From assembly GCA_042091915.1 (NCBI GenBank), contig JBELGO010000001.1, positions 39,912-103,911 of the forward strand: a DNA stretch of 64,000 bases, read 5' to 3'. A program made the translations under genes and the position numbers. Shown in pieces: positions 8,371-17,512 of this stretch. Below the pieces are notes generated by a model. The model ran no database searches. It was not told the origin of the DNA and saw nothing but the letters and a program-made list of their open reading frames with translations. Numbering within the stretch: the stretch's first letter is position 1; each line of letters opens with the position of its first letter. This DNA is from LSUCC0057 sp042091915 (GTDB lineage Bacteria; Pseudomonadota; Gammaproteobacteria; Pseudomonadales; Porticoccaceae).

Positions 8371-9624
8371 GTGAACAACTTTTTTAAAAAAATTACCAGC
8401 CTGATGTTGTTGAGCTTAACGCTACCGGTATTGAGCAGCGAGCAGGCCACCGATCATCTCGATTCTATTGTGCTGGGCGCGGGGTGCTTTTGGGGAGTGG
8501 AGAAGCGCTTTGCAGAGCTGCCTGGCGTCATCGATGTAGCCAGTGGTTACGCCGACGGCCGCGGCTTAAAACCGAGCTATCGCGTTATCACTCAGCCGCG
8601 CCACCGCCACAATCCGGATAACTATGCCGAAGTCGTTAAAATCCGTTTTAATCGCCAAATCATCTCCAGCCAAACGTTGCTAGAAAAGTATTTTGAGCAA
8701 CACGACCCAACCCAGCTCAATCGCCAAGGCAACGACATCGGCACGCAGTACCGCTCTACTATTCTTTACAACAGCGAGGAGCAACGCACTGCCGCCATCG
8801 CCGTGCGCGATCGCTATCAACAGTTGCTCAGCCAAGCCGGTTACGGCGACATTGTCACCGCCATCAAGCCGCTGGATAAATTCCACCCCGCCGAGGAGTA
8901 TCACCAGGATTATCTGCGCAAAAACCCCAACGGTTACTGCCCAGACCACAGCACCGGTGTGACCTTTCATCCCAGTCAACCCGCTGCACCTGTGGATAAC
9001 CAGCCGCTGTTAGCGGGCAGAGCCATTGTGGTCCTAGAGGCCGAAGATTACTGCCCCTACTGTGACAAGTTCCGCGCCGATGTCAGCGATCACTATTCAG
9101 GCTCTATCCCGCTCTATTACCGCACACCTAAACAGCTGGAGGGGTTAGAGATAACAACCCCCACCTGGGCAACCCCAACGCTGCTCTTTTTAGAGGAGGG
9201 CCGCGAGCGATTTGGCGTACAGGGGTACCGCTCGGCGAAAGAGTTTTACCAACTGCTTGGCGCCTTTAAGTTGGGCGACAGTGAGGCTTTTCAAGTCGCG
9301 TTTGAAAAAGGTACAGACGCCCGCTTCTGCCGCCAATACGATCTTTTCAAAGATACTCCGGATGGGATTTTTGTCGATACACTGAGCGGCGCGGCGCTAT
9401 TCGACACACGCGATCGGTTTAACTCCAACAGCGGCTGGCTCTCGTTCACGCAGCCTGTTGCCGGTGCTGTCTACGAGAAGCCCGACAATAGTTATGGCAT
9501 GCAACGCACCGAGATCCGCTCTACCAGCAGTGACATTCACCTCGGCCATGTCTTTGACGATGGCCCCAACGGCCAACCGCGCTACTGTATTAACGCCACG
9601 GTGCTAGAATTTAAACCGCGATAA
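8371..9624 (+). CDS. exported MsrA-thioredoxin-like-MsrB fusion
   Basis: This predicted periplasmic enzyme reduces both S- and R-methionine sulfoxide in oxidised proteins. Residues 1-23 look like a signal peptide. Residues about 31-200 are MsrA with the catalytic loop GAGCFWG (Cys39) and a C-terminal resolving cysteine in NGYCPDHS. Residues about 210-300 form a thioredoxin-like domain with CPYC at 228-231 and a TPT cis-proline site. Residues about 310-417 are MsrB with catalytic Cys406 in RYCIN and a likely recycling Cys320. The usual zinc CxxC pairs of many MsrB proteins are absent. Neisseria PilB has the thioredoxin-like domain first; here it is in the middle. The start is GTG. Confidence 0.93.
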   Translation: MNNFFKKITSLMLLSLTLPVLSSEQATDHLDSIVLGAGCFWGVEKRFAELPGVIDVASGYADGRGLKPSYRVITQPRHRHNPDNYAEVVKIRFNRQIISSQTLLEKYFEQHDPTQLNRQGNDIGTQYRSTILYNSEEQRTAAIAVRDRYQQLLSQAGYGDIVTAIKPLDKFHPAEEYHQDYLRKNPNGYCPDHSTGVTFHPSQPAAPVDNQPLLAGRAIVVLEAEDYCPYCDKFRADVSDHYSGSIPLYYRTPKQLEGLEITTPTWATPTLLFLEEGRERFGVQGYRSAKEFYQLLGAFKLGDSEAFQVAFEKGTDARFCRQYDLFKDTPDGIFVDTLSGAALFDTRDRFNSNSGWLSFTQPVAGAVYEKPDNSYGMQRTEIRSTSSDIHLGHVFDDGPNGQPRYCINATVLEFKPR

Positions 9625-10665
9625 TCAGTGTTTTTTAAACGCTTCGAGCTGTTCGATCTGACGCTCTACAATCGCCAGTTCTACCGCAATAGCGTCCTCT
9701 TCTTGCCACTCTACCGGGCGCTCGTTGCGCTCAGCCTTAGCCCACTCCTGTAAAGCGTGGCGGTGGCTGCGCAAAGCGCGCAAGTTGGCGGCAGATTCGG
9801 CTTTATCAAAAACAATATCCTCAGCGGTCACTACCGGCTCGTCGGCTGCGGGGATTTCTGGCCGCGCTGTAGGCGGCAGCGCTTTTTGCCACTGCGCAAA
9901 CTGGCGCTGATTAATATAGCTGGGTGAAACAATCTCTACACCCGCTCGGTGTAGGGTATCGAGAATACTTTTGCGCAAATTCGATTTTGTCGTGAGCAAT
10001 TTGCCTACATCGGCAAGAAAGCCGCTCACTTTATAAGTGACCGCATGATCGCCGAGATGGTCAATATGAACATAGGGCTCTTCGAGTTCGACACCGCTGG
10101 CCGCCTCAAGCAGGAGAGCTTCTATCTGCTGACGTTGCAAGTCGTAGCCGAGTGAGAGCGAACTACTCACCACCGTGCCCGATTTGTGGATCACTTTAAT
10201 TGGGTGGGTAGCCAGATAGAGGTGGGGGACAGTGAGCAAATCGCGCTGTTCGGTCTGCACCTCGGTATGAAAAACGCCTTTATCACTGACGCGTCCCCAG
10301 CGTTCATTGATTTCGATAAAGTCACCGACATCAAAGGTGCGCACTGCGCGCAGCATCACGCCGGCCATTGCGTTGGCCACAAATGTCGTAGAAGAGAAAG
10401 CAATGACGCCGGTAAGCAAGACACCGATTAAACTGAGAATCTGCCCGCGAGTGACTTCGGAGAGCGGCAGCTGAATAATCACCAACACTAGGGCCAGCAA
10501 CAGAGTGGCCCAGCTTGCCAACTGCCAGCGCAGCGCCACAGCGCGGCGGCTCTCCTGGTTGGCGCGGTTGCGCTGGGCCTTGAACAAGATCACTAACCCC
10601 GCTGCACAAAGCAGCGTTACAGCGACACCGATAATACTGCTTAAATGATCCTGCAACTCGCTCAT
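9625..10665 (-). CDS. small-conductance mechanosensitive channel family protein (MscS-like)
   Basis: The protein is a probable inner-membrane MscS-type channel for osmotic release. Its 346 residues contain an N-terminal membrane segment (about 8-28), two further segments (about 48-105), and the pore-lining stretch VANAMAGVMLRAVRTFDVGDFIEI, whose FDVGDFI turn marks the start of the beta domain. A C-terminal extension of about 80 residues (after SYINQRQF) is charged and probably coiled coil, ending in VERQIEQLEAFKKH. The stop codon directly abuts the stop of the msrAB fusion on the opposite strand. Substrate or signal specificity cannot be inferred. Confidence 0.88.
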   Translation of the reverse strand: MSELQDHLSSIIGVAVTLLCAAGLVILFKAQRNRANQESRRAVALRWQLASWATLLLALVLVIIQLPLSEVTRGQILSLIGVLLTGVIAFSSTTFVANAMAGVMLRAVRTFDVGDFIEINERWGRVSDKGVFHTEVQTEQRDLLTVPHLYLATHPIKVIHKSGTVVSSSLSLGYDLQRQQIEALLLEAASGVELEEPYVHIDHLGDHAVTYKVSGFLADVGKLLTTKSNLRKSILDTLHRAGVEIVSPSYINQRQFAQWQKALPPTARPEIPAADEPVVTAEDIVFDKAESAANLRALRSHRHALQEWAKAERNERPVEWQEEDAIAVELAIVERQIEQLEAFKKH

Positions 10666-10699
10666 CCCACCCCCCTAACAGCGGTTGGTGCTGCCGTTG

Positions 10700-10999
10700 T
10701 TACTCTGCTCCGAGTTCACTGGCACAGCGTTCAAGCTGCACCGCCAGTTTAAAATCTCGCTCAGTAACACCACCGGCATCGTGGCTAATAAGCTCCACCC
10801 AAACCCGATTGTAGACATTACCCCACTCAGGATGGTGGTCTAGCTGCTCGGCGGCATCTGCACCGCAGCGAATAAACTCTATTGCCTGAACAAAATTGCC
10901 AAACGTTAAATCGCGACACAACGCGCCGACAGCGCGATCGTAGCGCCAGCCGCTGTACTGCTGAACAAACGCTTCTATCTGTTGTTGAGTTGCTAACAT
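10700..10999 (-). CDS. phhB: 4a-hydroxytetrahydrobiopterin dehydratase (pterin-4a-carbinolamine dehydratase)
   Basis: The 99-residue protein has the family's size and its active-site block EQLDHHPEWGNVYNRVWVEL, followed by SHDAGGVTERDFKLA. The enzyme dehydrates 4a-hydroxytetrahydropterin formed by aromatic amino-acid hydroxylases; in bacteria without such a hydroxylase nearby it may have another pterin role. Its ATG begins at the base following the TAA of the DUF3604 gene (TAAATG), so the two are almost certainly co-transcribed and translationally coupled. No phenylalanine hydroxylase gene is seen in this window. Confidence 0.92.
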   Translation of the reverse strand: MLATQQQIEAFVQQYSGWRYDRAVGALCRDLTFGNFVQAIEFIRCGADAAEQLDHHPEWGNVYNRVWVELISHDAGGVTERDFKLAVQLERCASELGAE

Positions 11000-12826
11000 T
11001 TAACGCGCCGGTGTGTACCAAATAGGCGAGCTGTAGGCGCGCTCTTGTATAGTTTCCGGTCGGCTGTCGGGGTGCTGTTTTTGCAGCGCAACAAAGTCGT
11101 AAAGCGTGTGCCGGGGTGTCGGTATTTCAAGTACGCGGGCGTAGTAGAAGGCGCGCTGCTGGGGATTGAAATCGGGATCCTGCCAAAAAGCGGATAGTTG
11201 TGCGGCGCCAATAGAATTAGTATAGGTAGCATTATCGCTATCTACCGTACTGCCGACTGCAGGCCAGCTGCCATCGGGATTTTGCTCGCGCCCAGGCGAC
11301 AGGGCTACATCAAAGACCTGCTCTTGGGGCTCACCGCGACTGTTGAGCCAACCCTTGACGATTTGAATACGGTCTAGGTTGGCACCGTTCGGGTCACGTG
11401 CAGCCAATACGGTAAAGCGAGGTGTACGGCCGTTTGCAGCAGTTAAATCTCCGCCCATCGGTACACCCTTGCGGCGCGCTTGCTCAGCTTGATCTGCAGC
11501 CGTCAGCTCCCATCCGGCAAAGAATTGCAGGGCTATACGGGTGCCGGTAGTGGCATAAACCTCTTTGCGCTGAAAGGCATCGAGTATCGAAGAGCGGCTG
11601 TTCTCACCTGCCCAGACAGCGGTTAGGCCAGATGCGGAATAGTCCCAACCGAGCGGGCCATCATCGCCTATACGGCGAGTGAATTTGCTCTCTGGGGTGC
11701 CGTCGTAGGCCATTTTGCCGTGAAAGTTGTTTTCTTCGGCAGAGGGTAGACTGGTGTGGGCGTCGGTTGAGCCAATCATGCCAAATTTATACGGGTTAAT
11801 ACCGAGCTGCTCTTCCAGTTGTAAACCGCGCAATAGGGCGGGGCGCGCATAGGCACCAACCTCGATCGGTGCCACATGGTTGGTCTCGGGGCGTGTATCG
11901 ATTAGAAAACGATAGCGCTCAAAATCAGCAAACTCATCATTGGGAGAAAGTTGGGGGTGTGTCTCCGAATCACCTTTAATCTGTGTAACCTCGGCAATCG
12001 GCTCCCAGCGCGCCCGCAAAGAAGCGTATTCGGCGCTGATATCGGCACCGTCACTATCGACACTGTCGAACATCTGCCCTTTAGAGATATTCATATTGTG
12101 GGGAATAGAGACAAAGCGCGCATTGTACTGCTGTGAGGTCTGCTCCAACCAGGCCCAAAGATCTTCTGGTCGCTGTGAATCGAGCGAGCTAAAAGGCAGG
12201 TAATTTGAAGCGTTAGCGCGATCACCATCGGTGACAATAATGCGGTGCAAATTGGCTCCATCTGGGGTGGACGACCACTCCCAACCAATAAAGGCAGTAA
12301 ACACCCCCGGTTGGTTGTGGCGGTCGGCGGCGTTGAGCATATCTTGCCAGGGGGATTGACGTATAGCCGGTCGGTTGAGCTCGCCTATAAATGTACCACT
12401 GCCGCTATTTGCTTCAGCGACTAGACGGCTAAACACGGCTCCCGGTTTGCCTTCAGCTATTTTTTCACGCGCAAACTTGCCAAACTCGGTATTGGCAACC
12501 TTTTCATCGCCTGTGTACAAACACAGAGGGATACCCGTGATCTCGGCATGGTCTGAAACTACTAAAAAGTCTAAGGGTGTTTCAATCTGCACCCGGCCGC
12601 GGTGCATGGGGTGCAATACCGGCAAGCCCCTGGCATAGCGGTAAGCGGTATCGGGTGTGGTATCGCGATTGTTAAATAAGAAAGCGTCAAACGAATAACT
12701 GGTGTGCAGATGAGTGTCACCCCATAACAGCGTCGGTGCCGTTGGCTCCGCAACAGTGGTTAAAGTAGTGGCGCCCAAAGCTAACATCAAAGCTTGGCCT
12801 CTTATTAATTCGATATTAAACCCCAT
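11000..12826 (-). CDS. DUF3604 family exported protein
   Basis: The 608-residue protein has an N-terminal hydrophobic export segment (about residues 8-26). It is followed by LLWGDTHLHTSYSFDA, the opening metal-ligand-like motif of DUF3604 proteins, which resemble PHP-type metallohydrolases. Further conserved pieces are DFLVVSDHAEITGIP, FIGWEWSS, FVSIPHNMNIS, GMIGSTDAHTSLPS and RKEVYATTGTRI. These histidine- and aspartate-rich blocks suggest a metal-dependent hydrolase, but the reaction is unknown. It is probably periplasmic. The stop abuts phhB. The ATG is preceded by AGGATTGTAGG. Confidence 0.88.
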   Translation of the reverse strand: MGFNIELIRGQALMLALGATTLTTVAEPTAPTLLWGDTHLHTSYSFDAFLFNNRDTTPDTAYRYARGLPVLHPMHRGRVQIETPLDFLVVSDHAEITGIPLCLYTGDEKVANTEFGKFAREKIAEGKPGAVFSRLVAEANSGSGTFIGELNRPAIRQSPWQDMLNAADRHNQPGVFTAFIGWEWSSTPDGANLHRIIVTDGDRANASNYLPFSSLDSQRPEDLWAWLEQTSQQYNARFVSIPHNMNISKGQMFDSVDSDGADISAEYASLRARWEPIAEVTQIKGDSETHPQLSPNDEFADFERYRFLIDTRPETNHVAPIEVGAYARPALLRGLQLEEQLGINPYKFGMIGSTDAHTSLPSAEENNFHGKMAYDGTPESKFTRRIGDDGPLGWDYSASGLTAVWAGENSRSSILDAFQRKEVYATTGTRIALQFFAGWELTAADQAEQARRKGVPMGGDLTAANGRTPRFTVLAARDPNGANLDRIQIVKGWLNSRGEPQEQVFDVALSPGREQNPDGSWPAVGSTVDSDNATYTNSIGAAQLSAFWQDPDFNPQQRAFYYARVLEIPTPRHTLYDFVALQKQHPDSRPETIQERAYSSPIWYTPAR

Positions 12827-12916
12827 CCTACAATCCTCTATCTTTTAATTGTTGTCTAAGTTTACTGCCTCTATCAAGCGCTAGCAGCCTTTATTAAACC
12901 TTTTTTTACTGGCCGA

Positions 12917-13685
12917 CTAGGGCGAAGCTGCTGCCTTTTCTTTAGCCCCCAATCGACAGGGGCGGCCGTTGAGCTTGCCGCTAATCGGGGCAAAATTATC
13001 CTCAATAACTGGCCCATGTAGTTCTAACCGCAACGCACTGCGTTCTCTGTTGTGCTCCAGTATTCGATGATAAAGGTTCTCTTTTCCAGTTAATACCGGC
13101 TGACATTCGCCCATTTTCTCTTCAAGCGTATTTCGCACAGCCGGCTGTTTCGGCGCGGCAATTCGCAATGGGTGATGGCTTGTTCGCTCGCAGCGGTGCA
13201 AAAGGTCGATATCTTGCATACCCATTGCCAACATCCCTTCGTCGTAACCACCCAAAGCAAAAAACAACGAACTCGGCAATCCAATACGGCCTGGTGCCAT
13301 CACCTAATTGGCCGCTCCATTGATGAACTACTCGGTTGTCGTTGGCCGCCTGTTCGATGGCCTGAATATCGCTGGATTGAATAAAGTTGTCGGCATCCAA
13401 GTTAAACAAGTAGCTGCCCTTAGCAACGCGGTGTGCGAGATTTTTAGCCCGCGCACAGTTCCAGACTGGACGCCCTTAAAAACGCAGCTTGCCTTGGGCA
13501 ATGGCATCGCCAAAGTACTGCCACACCCACTCGTCTAGACCATCGTTAGAGCCAAAATCAACTAACGTCAGCTCAATATTGGGGTGAGTAGATATCGCTG
13601 CAAGATTGTCCGGCAAGGATTGCCGTAACTGCCACAGACGGTTGCGGCAGGTAATACAAAAACTGATGGTTTGCAGCGGGTTCAT
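12917..13685 (-). pseudogene. family 2 glycosyltransferase, broken by a stop and a frameshift
   Basis: The minus strand begins with MNPLQTISFCITCRNR and TLVDFGSNDGLDEWVWQYF, the start of a GT-A glycosyltransferase. An in-frame TAA at 13476-13478 interrupts it after GKLRF. The same frame then resumes as NCARAKNLAHRVAKGSYLFN, then LDADNF, the nucleotide-sugar and metal-binding region. Near 13288-13296 the homology jumps to another frame: RIGLPSSLFFALGGYDEGML, then AMGMQDIDLLHR, before a stop at 12917. Two separate lesions over otherwise well-kept sequence suggest recent inactivation. The start overlaps the stop of a 42-residue gene by ATGA. Function before decay, probably glycan or envelope modification, is inference. 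Confidence 0.8.
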
Positions 13686-13810
13686 TCTTTTTTGTAATCC
13701 TTGTCGAGCAGACCTTGCGCTTGCAACGTTTTAATCAACTTTTCCACGCGAACAAGGGCCACCAAACCCAACATGCCAAAGACGAAACCCAGAACCGCTA
13801 ATCCTTCCAT
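13682..13810 (-). CDS. small single-span membrane protein (42 aa), unrecognised
   Basis: This short gene reads MEGLAVLGFVFGMLGLVALV followed by RVEKLIKTLQAQGLLDKDYK and a short end. It has an N-terminal transmembrane helix (about 3-20) and a charged, helical cytoplasmic tail. A strong AAGGGAG ribosome site lies 8-9 bases before the ATG, which supports real expression. It lies between glmS (upstream on the same strand) and the broken glycosyltransferase, whose ATG it overlaps (ATGA). Codon use resembles that of its neighbours. I cannot assign a function; a small adaptor or stabiliser for a membrane partner is only a guess. Confidence 0.7.
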   Translation of the reverse strand: MEGLAVLGFVFGMLGLVALVRVEKLIKTLQAQGLLDKDYKKE

Positions 13811-13840
13811 GATTAATTCTCCCTTCTGCAATGATGGTGC

Positions 13841-15670
13841 TTATTCCACGGTGACTGATTTGGCCAAATTGCGCGGTTGGTCAACATCGGTCCCTTTGAG
13901 CACTGCGACATGGTAGGAGAGCAGTTGCAGCGGCAAAGTGTAGAGAATCGCCTCGAGGCTCTGCGGCACGTGCGGCATGGCGATGACGGTGATGCCGGGC
14001 TCACTGGTGAAACCTGCATCGCGGTCGGCAAATACGTAAAGCTGACCGCCGCGGGCCCGCACCTCATGAAGATTTGATTTGAGCTTTTCGAGTAATTCGT
14101 TGTTCGGCGCTACCGCCACAACCGGCATCTGTTCATCAACCAGCGCCAACGGGCCGTGCTTGAGCTCGCCGGCTGGGTAGGCTTCAGCGTGGATGTATGA
14201 GATCTCTTTGAGTTTGAGCGCACCCTCCTGGGCGATCGGGTACTGTTCGCCGCGGCCCAGAAACAGGGCGTGGTTTTTATCGGCAAAGTGCTCGGCAACC
14301 ACCGCGATCTCAGCATCCAAGGCCAAGACTGCCGCCACCAATTCCGGTAGCTGGTGTAGCGCCTCTACCCACTGCTGCTCAACCACAGCGGACAAACCCC
14401 GCGCGCGGCCGATCGACAGCGCCACCAGCTGAAGCGCCACCAACTGTGTAGTAAACGCTTTGGTAGAGGCGACGCCAATCTCGGGGCCAGCGTGGGTCAT
14501 CAAGGCAATATCAGACTCGCGCACCAGCGAGCTATTGGCGACATTGCAAATTGCCAAGAAGCCTAAGTAACCGGCACTGCGCGCTTTGCGCAGGGCAGCG
14601 AGTGTATCGGCGGTCTCACCCGATTGGGAGATGGTGATAAAAAGTGTCTCTGCAGGCACTGCTACCTCACGGTAACGGTACTCCGATGCTACCTCCACCT
14701 GGCAAGGCAGACCAGCTAACTGCTCCAGCCAATATTTAGCGACCATGCCGGAGTGGTAACTGGTACCGCAGGCGATGATATGAATCTGTGCAGCCGCCTT
14801 AAACAGCTCCTCTGCACGATGTCCAAATGCGGCTGTCAACACAGCGTCTCGACTCAGGCGACCCTGCAGTGTTTGACTGATGACGTTGCTCTGCTCAAAA
14901 ATCTCTTTGAGCATAAAGTGCCGGTAACCTGTTTTATCAGCTTGTGCATCTTTTTCACTCAGCTGCACAATAGTGCGCTCTACGCGTTCACCCGATTTGC
15001 TGTTGAATAACTCAAAATTTGTGCCCTTGATGCAGACCAGATCCCCCTCTTCGAGGAAAACTACACGGTCGGTAACCTGGCGCAACGCCATTTGATCGGA
15101 GGCGACAAACAGTTCGCCTATACCCACACCGAGCACCAGTGGGCTGCCGCTACGTGTGGCGACGAGCTGCTCGGGCGCATTGGCGTCGATCACCGCCAAG
15201 GCGTAAGCACCCTCGAGGAGCGGCAGGACCGCTTGCACTGCATCCAACAAGCTAGGGCTTTTTTTACTTTGCCTGTGTAGTAAGTGAGCGACCACTTCGG
15301 TATCGGTCTGAGAGTGAAACTGGTAGCCTGCGCTAATCAATTCACTGCGCAGTACCTCATGATTTTCAATAATTCCGTTGTGCACCACCGAGAGCGTACC
15401 GGAGTTATGCGGGTGCGAGTTGGCGTTACTCGGCTCACCGTGGGTCGCCCAACGGGTGTGAGCAATGCCTACGTGGCCATCGGCTGGATCGGCTGCGGCG
15501 GCCTGTTCTAGCTCGACCACTTTACCGGCCGCCTTGCGCGTCTGTAGCCCCCCCTCTGATACGACCGAGTAACCGGCCGAGTCGTAACCGCGATACTCCA
15601 ATCGTCGCAGCCCTTCAATTAAAATGGGGTAAACATTTCGCTGCGCAACTGCACCTACAATCCCACACAT
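13841..15670 (-). CDS. glmS: glutamine-fructose-6-phosphate aminotransferase (isomerizing)
   Basis: GlmS makes glucosamine-6-phosphate from fructose-6-phosphate and glutamine, the first step toward UDP-GlcNAc for peptidoglycan and lipopolysaccharide. The 609-residue protein begins MCGIVGAVAQRNV, with Cys2 as the N-terminal glutaminase nucleophile after Met removal. Two SIS sugar-isomerase domains follow, with ACGTSYHSG and ISQSGETADT in the first. The end LAKSVTVE is the family's conserved C-terminus. It lies 13 bases after glmU on the same strand, next to the ATP synthase operon, the classic atp-glmU-glmS order. Confidence 0.97.
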   Translation of the reverse strand: MCGIVGAVAQRNVYPILIEGLRRLEYRGYDSAGYSVVSEGGLQTRKAAGKVVELEQAAAADPADGHVGIAHTRWATHGEPSNANSHPHNSGTLSVVHNGIIENHEVLRSELISAGYQFHSQTDTEVVAHLLHRQSKKSPSLLDAVQAVLPLLEGAYALAVIDANAPEQLVATRSGSPLVLGVGIGELFVASDQMALRQVTDRVVFLEEGDLVCIKGTNFELFNSKSGERVERTIVQLSEKDAQADKTGYRHFMLKEIFEQSNVISQTLQGRLSRDAVLTAAFGHRAEELFKAAAQIHIIACGTSYHSGMVAKYWLEQLAGLPCQVEVASEYRYREVAVPAETLFITISQSGETADTLAALRKARSAGYLGFLAICNVANSSLVRESDIALMTHAGPEIGVASTKAFTTQLVALQLVALSIGRARGLSAVVEQQWVEALHQLPELVAAVLALDAEIAVVAEHFADKNHALFLGRGEQYPIAQEGALKLKEISYIHAEAYPAGELKHGPLALVDEQMPVVAVAPNNELLEKLKSNLHEVRARGGQLYVFADRDAGFTSEPGITVIAMPHVPQSLEAILYTLPLQLLSYHVAVLKGTDVDQPRNLAKSVTVE

Positions 15671-15683
15671 AATCGTTAATCCT

Positions 15684-17051
15684 TTACTGTTTTATCGGCT
15701 TCTTCCAGCCGGGGACTGTCATCTGTTTGGCGCGGGTCAGCGCCAGTTTATCGGCGTCCACGTTGCGCGCTATAGTCGAGCCGGCACCGACAGTGGCGCC
15801 CGCACCTATGCTGACCGGGGCGACTAACGCGCTGTTGGAGCCAATAAATGCTCCGTCGCCAATCACGGTTTGGTGTTTATTGACACCATCGTAGTTGCAG
15901 GTAATCGTCCCTGCGCCAACGTTGACACCGCTGCCCAATATCGCATCACCGACATAACTGAGGTGGTTGATTTTACTGCCACTGCCGAGTGCGGCTTTTT
16001 TAGTTTCAACAAAATTACCAATCTTACAACCGTCTGCCAACTGGGTACCGGGGCGCAGACGGGCAAACGGGCCGACTACAGAGTCTGCACCGATCTCGCT
16101 CTGCTCAACAATCGTATGGCTTTTAAGTGTGACATTGTCGCCAATCACAGCATCGATTAAATGGCAGTGCGGCCCTATCACCACATTGTTACCAATCTGG
16201 TTGTCACCCTCTAGCAGCACATTAATATCGATAAACACATCTTCGCCAACAGTGACTGTGCCGCGCAGATCAAAACGATCTGGATCGGCCAATGTTGCCC
16301 CCGCTTCTAGTAACAAGCCAGCTTGGCGGCGCTGATAAATACGCTCTAACTGTGCCAGTTGGGTTCGGTCATTTACCCCTTCAACTTCGCTGGCAGTTTT
16401 GGGTTGGGTGACGGCAATGGATATTCCGCTAGCTACGGCCAGCTCAATTAAATCGGTCAGATAGTATTCGCCTTGGGCGTTGTCGCAGCCAATGCGCGGG
16501 AGCAGTTGGCGCAAATGTGTCGCCTCAATAGCCAGCACGCCGGTGTTGACCTCACTAATATTGCGCTGCTCGGCTGTCGCATCTTTATGTTCGACAATAC
16601 CGGTTACCGACGCTGCATCATCGCGCAATATGCGCCCATAGCCATCCGGGTGTTGCAGAGAAACCGTTAGCAGCGCCATCTGTGCGCTGTTTACTTGGGC
16701 CACTAATCTGCGCAAGGTATCAGCTTCTATCAACGGGACATCGCCGTACAGCACTAATACCACACTCTCTTCTCGCAACTGGTCCAGCGCCGTTGCAACC
16801 GCATCGGCGGTGCCGCGCTGTTGCTGCTGTCGGGCAAAATTCACCGAATAATCGGCCAGAGCGGCCTCTAATTGTTCAGCGCCGTGGCCGCTTACAACAA
16901 CGGTGTTGGTATTTTCGAACCCCTCTACAGCGGCAAGCACATGCTCGATCAGCGGCCTTCCCGCGAGGGTGTGCAGGACCTTCGGTTTAGCTGAACGCAT
17001 GCGGCTGCCGCGGCCTGCGGCCAGCACGACAATATCGATTGCTCTACTCAT
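15684..17051 (-). CDS. glmU: bifunctional N-acetylglucosamine-1-phosphate uridyltransferase / glucosamine-1-phosphate acetyltransferase
   Basis: GlmU performs the last two steps of UDP-GlcNAc synthesis. The 455-residue protein opens with the uridyltransferase loop VLAAGRGSRMRSAKPKVLH at residues 9-27. From about residue 250 it contains repeated left-handed beta-helix hexapeptides (for example DNVTLKSHTIVEQS and GSGVNVGAGTITCNYDG) that form the acetyltransferase active site. Length matches E. coli GlmU (456). It precedes glmS on the minus strand, and its start lies in a 112-base gap divergent from the gamma-glutamylcyclotransferase-like gene. Confidence 0.97.
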   Translation of the reverse strand: MSRAIDIVVLAAGRGSRMRSAKPKVLHTLAGRPLIEHVLAAVEGFENTNTVVVSGHGAEQLEAALADYSVNFARQQQQRGTADAVATALDQLREESVVLVLYGDVPLIEADTLRRLVAQVNSAQMALLTVSLQHPDGYGRILRDDAASVTGIVEHKDATAEQRNISEVNTGVLAIEATHLRQLLPRIGCDNAQGEYYLTDLIELAVASGISIAVTQPKTASEVEGVNDRTQLAQLERIYQRRQAGLLLEAGATLADPDRFDLRGTVTVGEDVFIDINVLLEGDNQIGNNVVIGPHCHLIDAVIGDNVTLKSHTIVEQSEIGADSVVGPFARLRPGTQLADGCKIGNFVETKKAALGSGSKINHLSYVGDAILGSGVNVGAGTITCNYDGVNKHQTVIGDGAFIGSNSALVAPVSIGAGATVGAGSTIARNVDADKLALTRAKQMTVPGWKKPIKQ

Positions 17052-17163
17052 CGGTTTTTGAGATCCTTTGGTGGCTCTTTTTATAGTGGCACTATTTTAG
17101 CTCAAACTGAGGCGCGGCCATAATGTCGTTAACACACAATCTGATAATGCTGCGCCTTTTTTA

Positions 17164-17496
17164 ATGCGACTTTTTTCTTATGGAACCCTGCAACTGCCAC
17201 AGGTGCAGCTGGAGACCTTCGGGCGGTTGTTGAAAGGTGAACCTGCAAGTCTGCCAGGGTATTGTGTGGATACCATTGAGATCCTCGATGCCGCAGTTGT
17301 GGAAACCAGTGGTAAGCGATACCACCCTATCTTACAGCGTTCACCTCATTCTGCGCAGCCGGTTACCGGCACCGTCTTTGAGCTTACTCCAGCAGAGCTG
17401 GTGGCCGCAGATAGCAATGAGGTAGATGCCTATCACCGTGTTGAGGCAGTGCTTGCCGATGGCTCGAGTTGTTGGATTTACGCGGCAGCCGATTGA
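17164..17496 (+). CDS. gamma-glutamylcyclotransferase-like (AIG2/GGCT fold) protein
   Basis: The 110-residue protein has the GGCT-fold opening LFSYGTLQLPQVQLETFGR, whose YGTL turn binds the gamma-glutamyl moiety. It also has the later acidic site NEVDAYHRVEAVL, where the glutamate is the likely general base. Family members release 5-oxoproline from gamma-glutamyl amines or peptides; the substrate here is unknown. It is a single-gene unit on the plus strand, divergent from glmU and convergent with atpC, and ends at a terminator shared with the ATP synthase operon. Confidence 0.85.
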   Translation: MRLFSYGTLQLPQVQLETFGRLLKGEPASLPGYCVDTIEILDAAVVETSGKRYHPILQRSPHSAQPVTGTVFELTPAELVAADSNEVDAYHRVEAVLADGSSCWIYAAAD

Positions 17497-17512
17497 CCTC
17501 TCCCTAAAAAGC

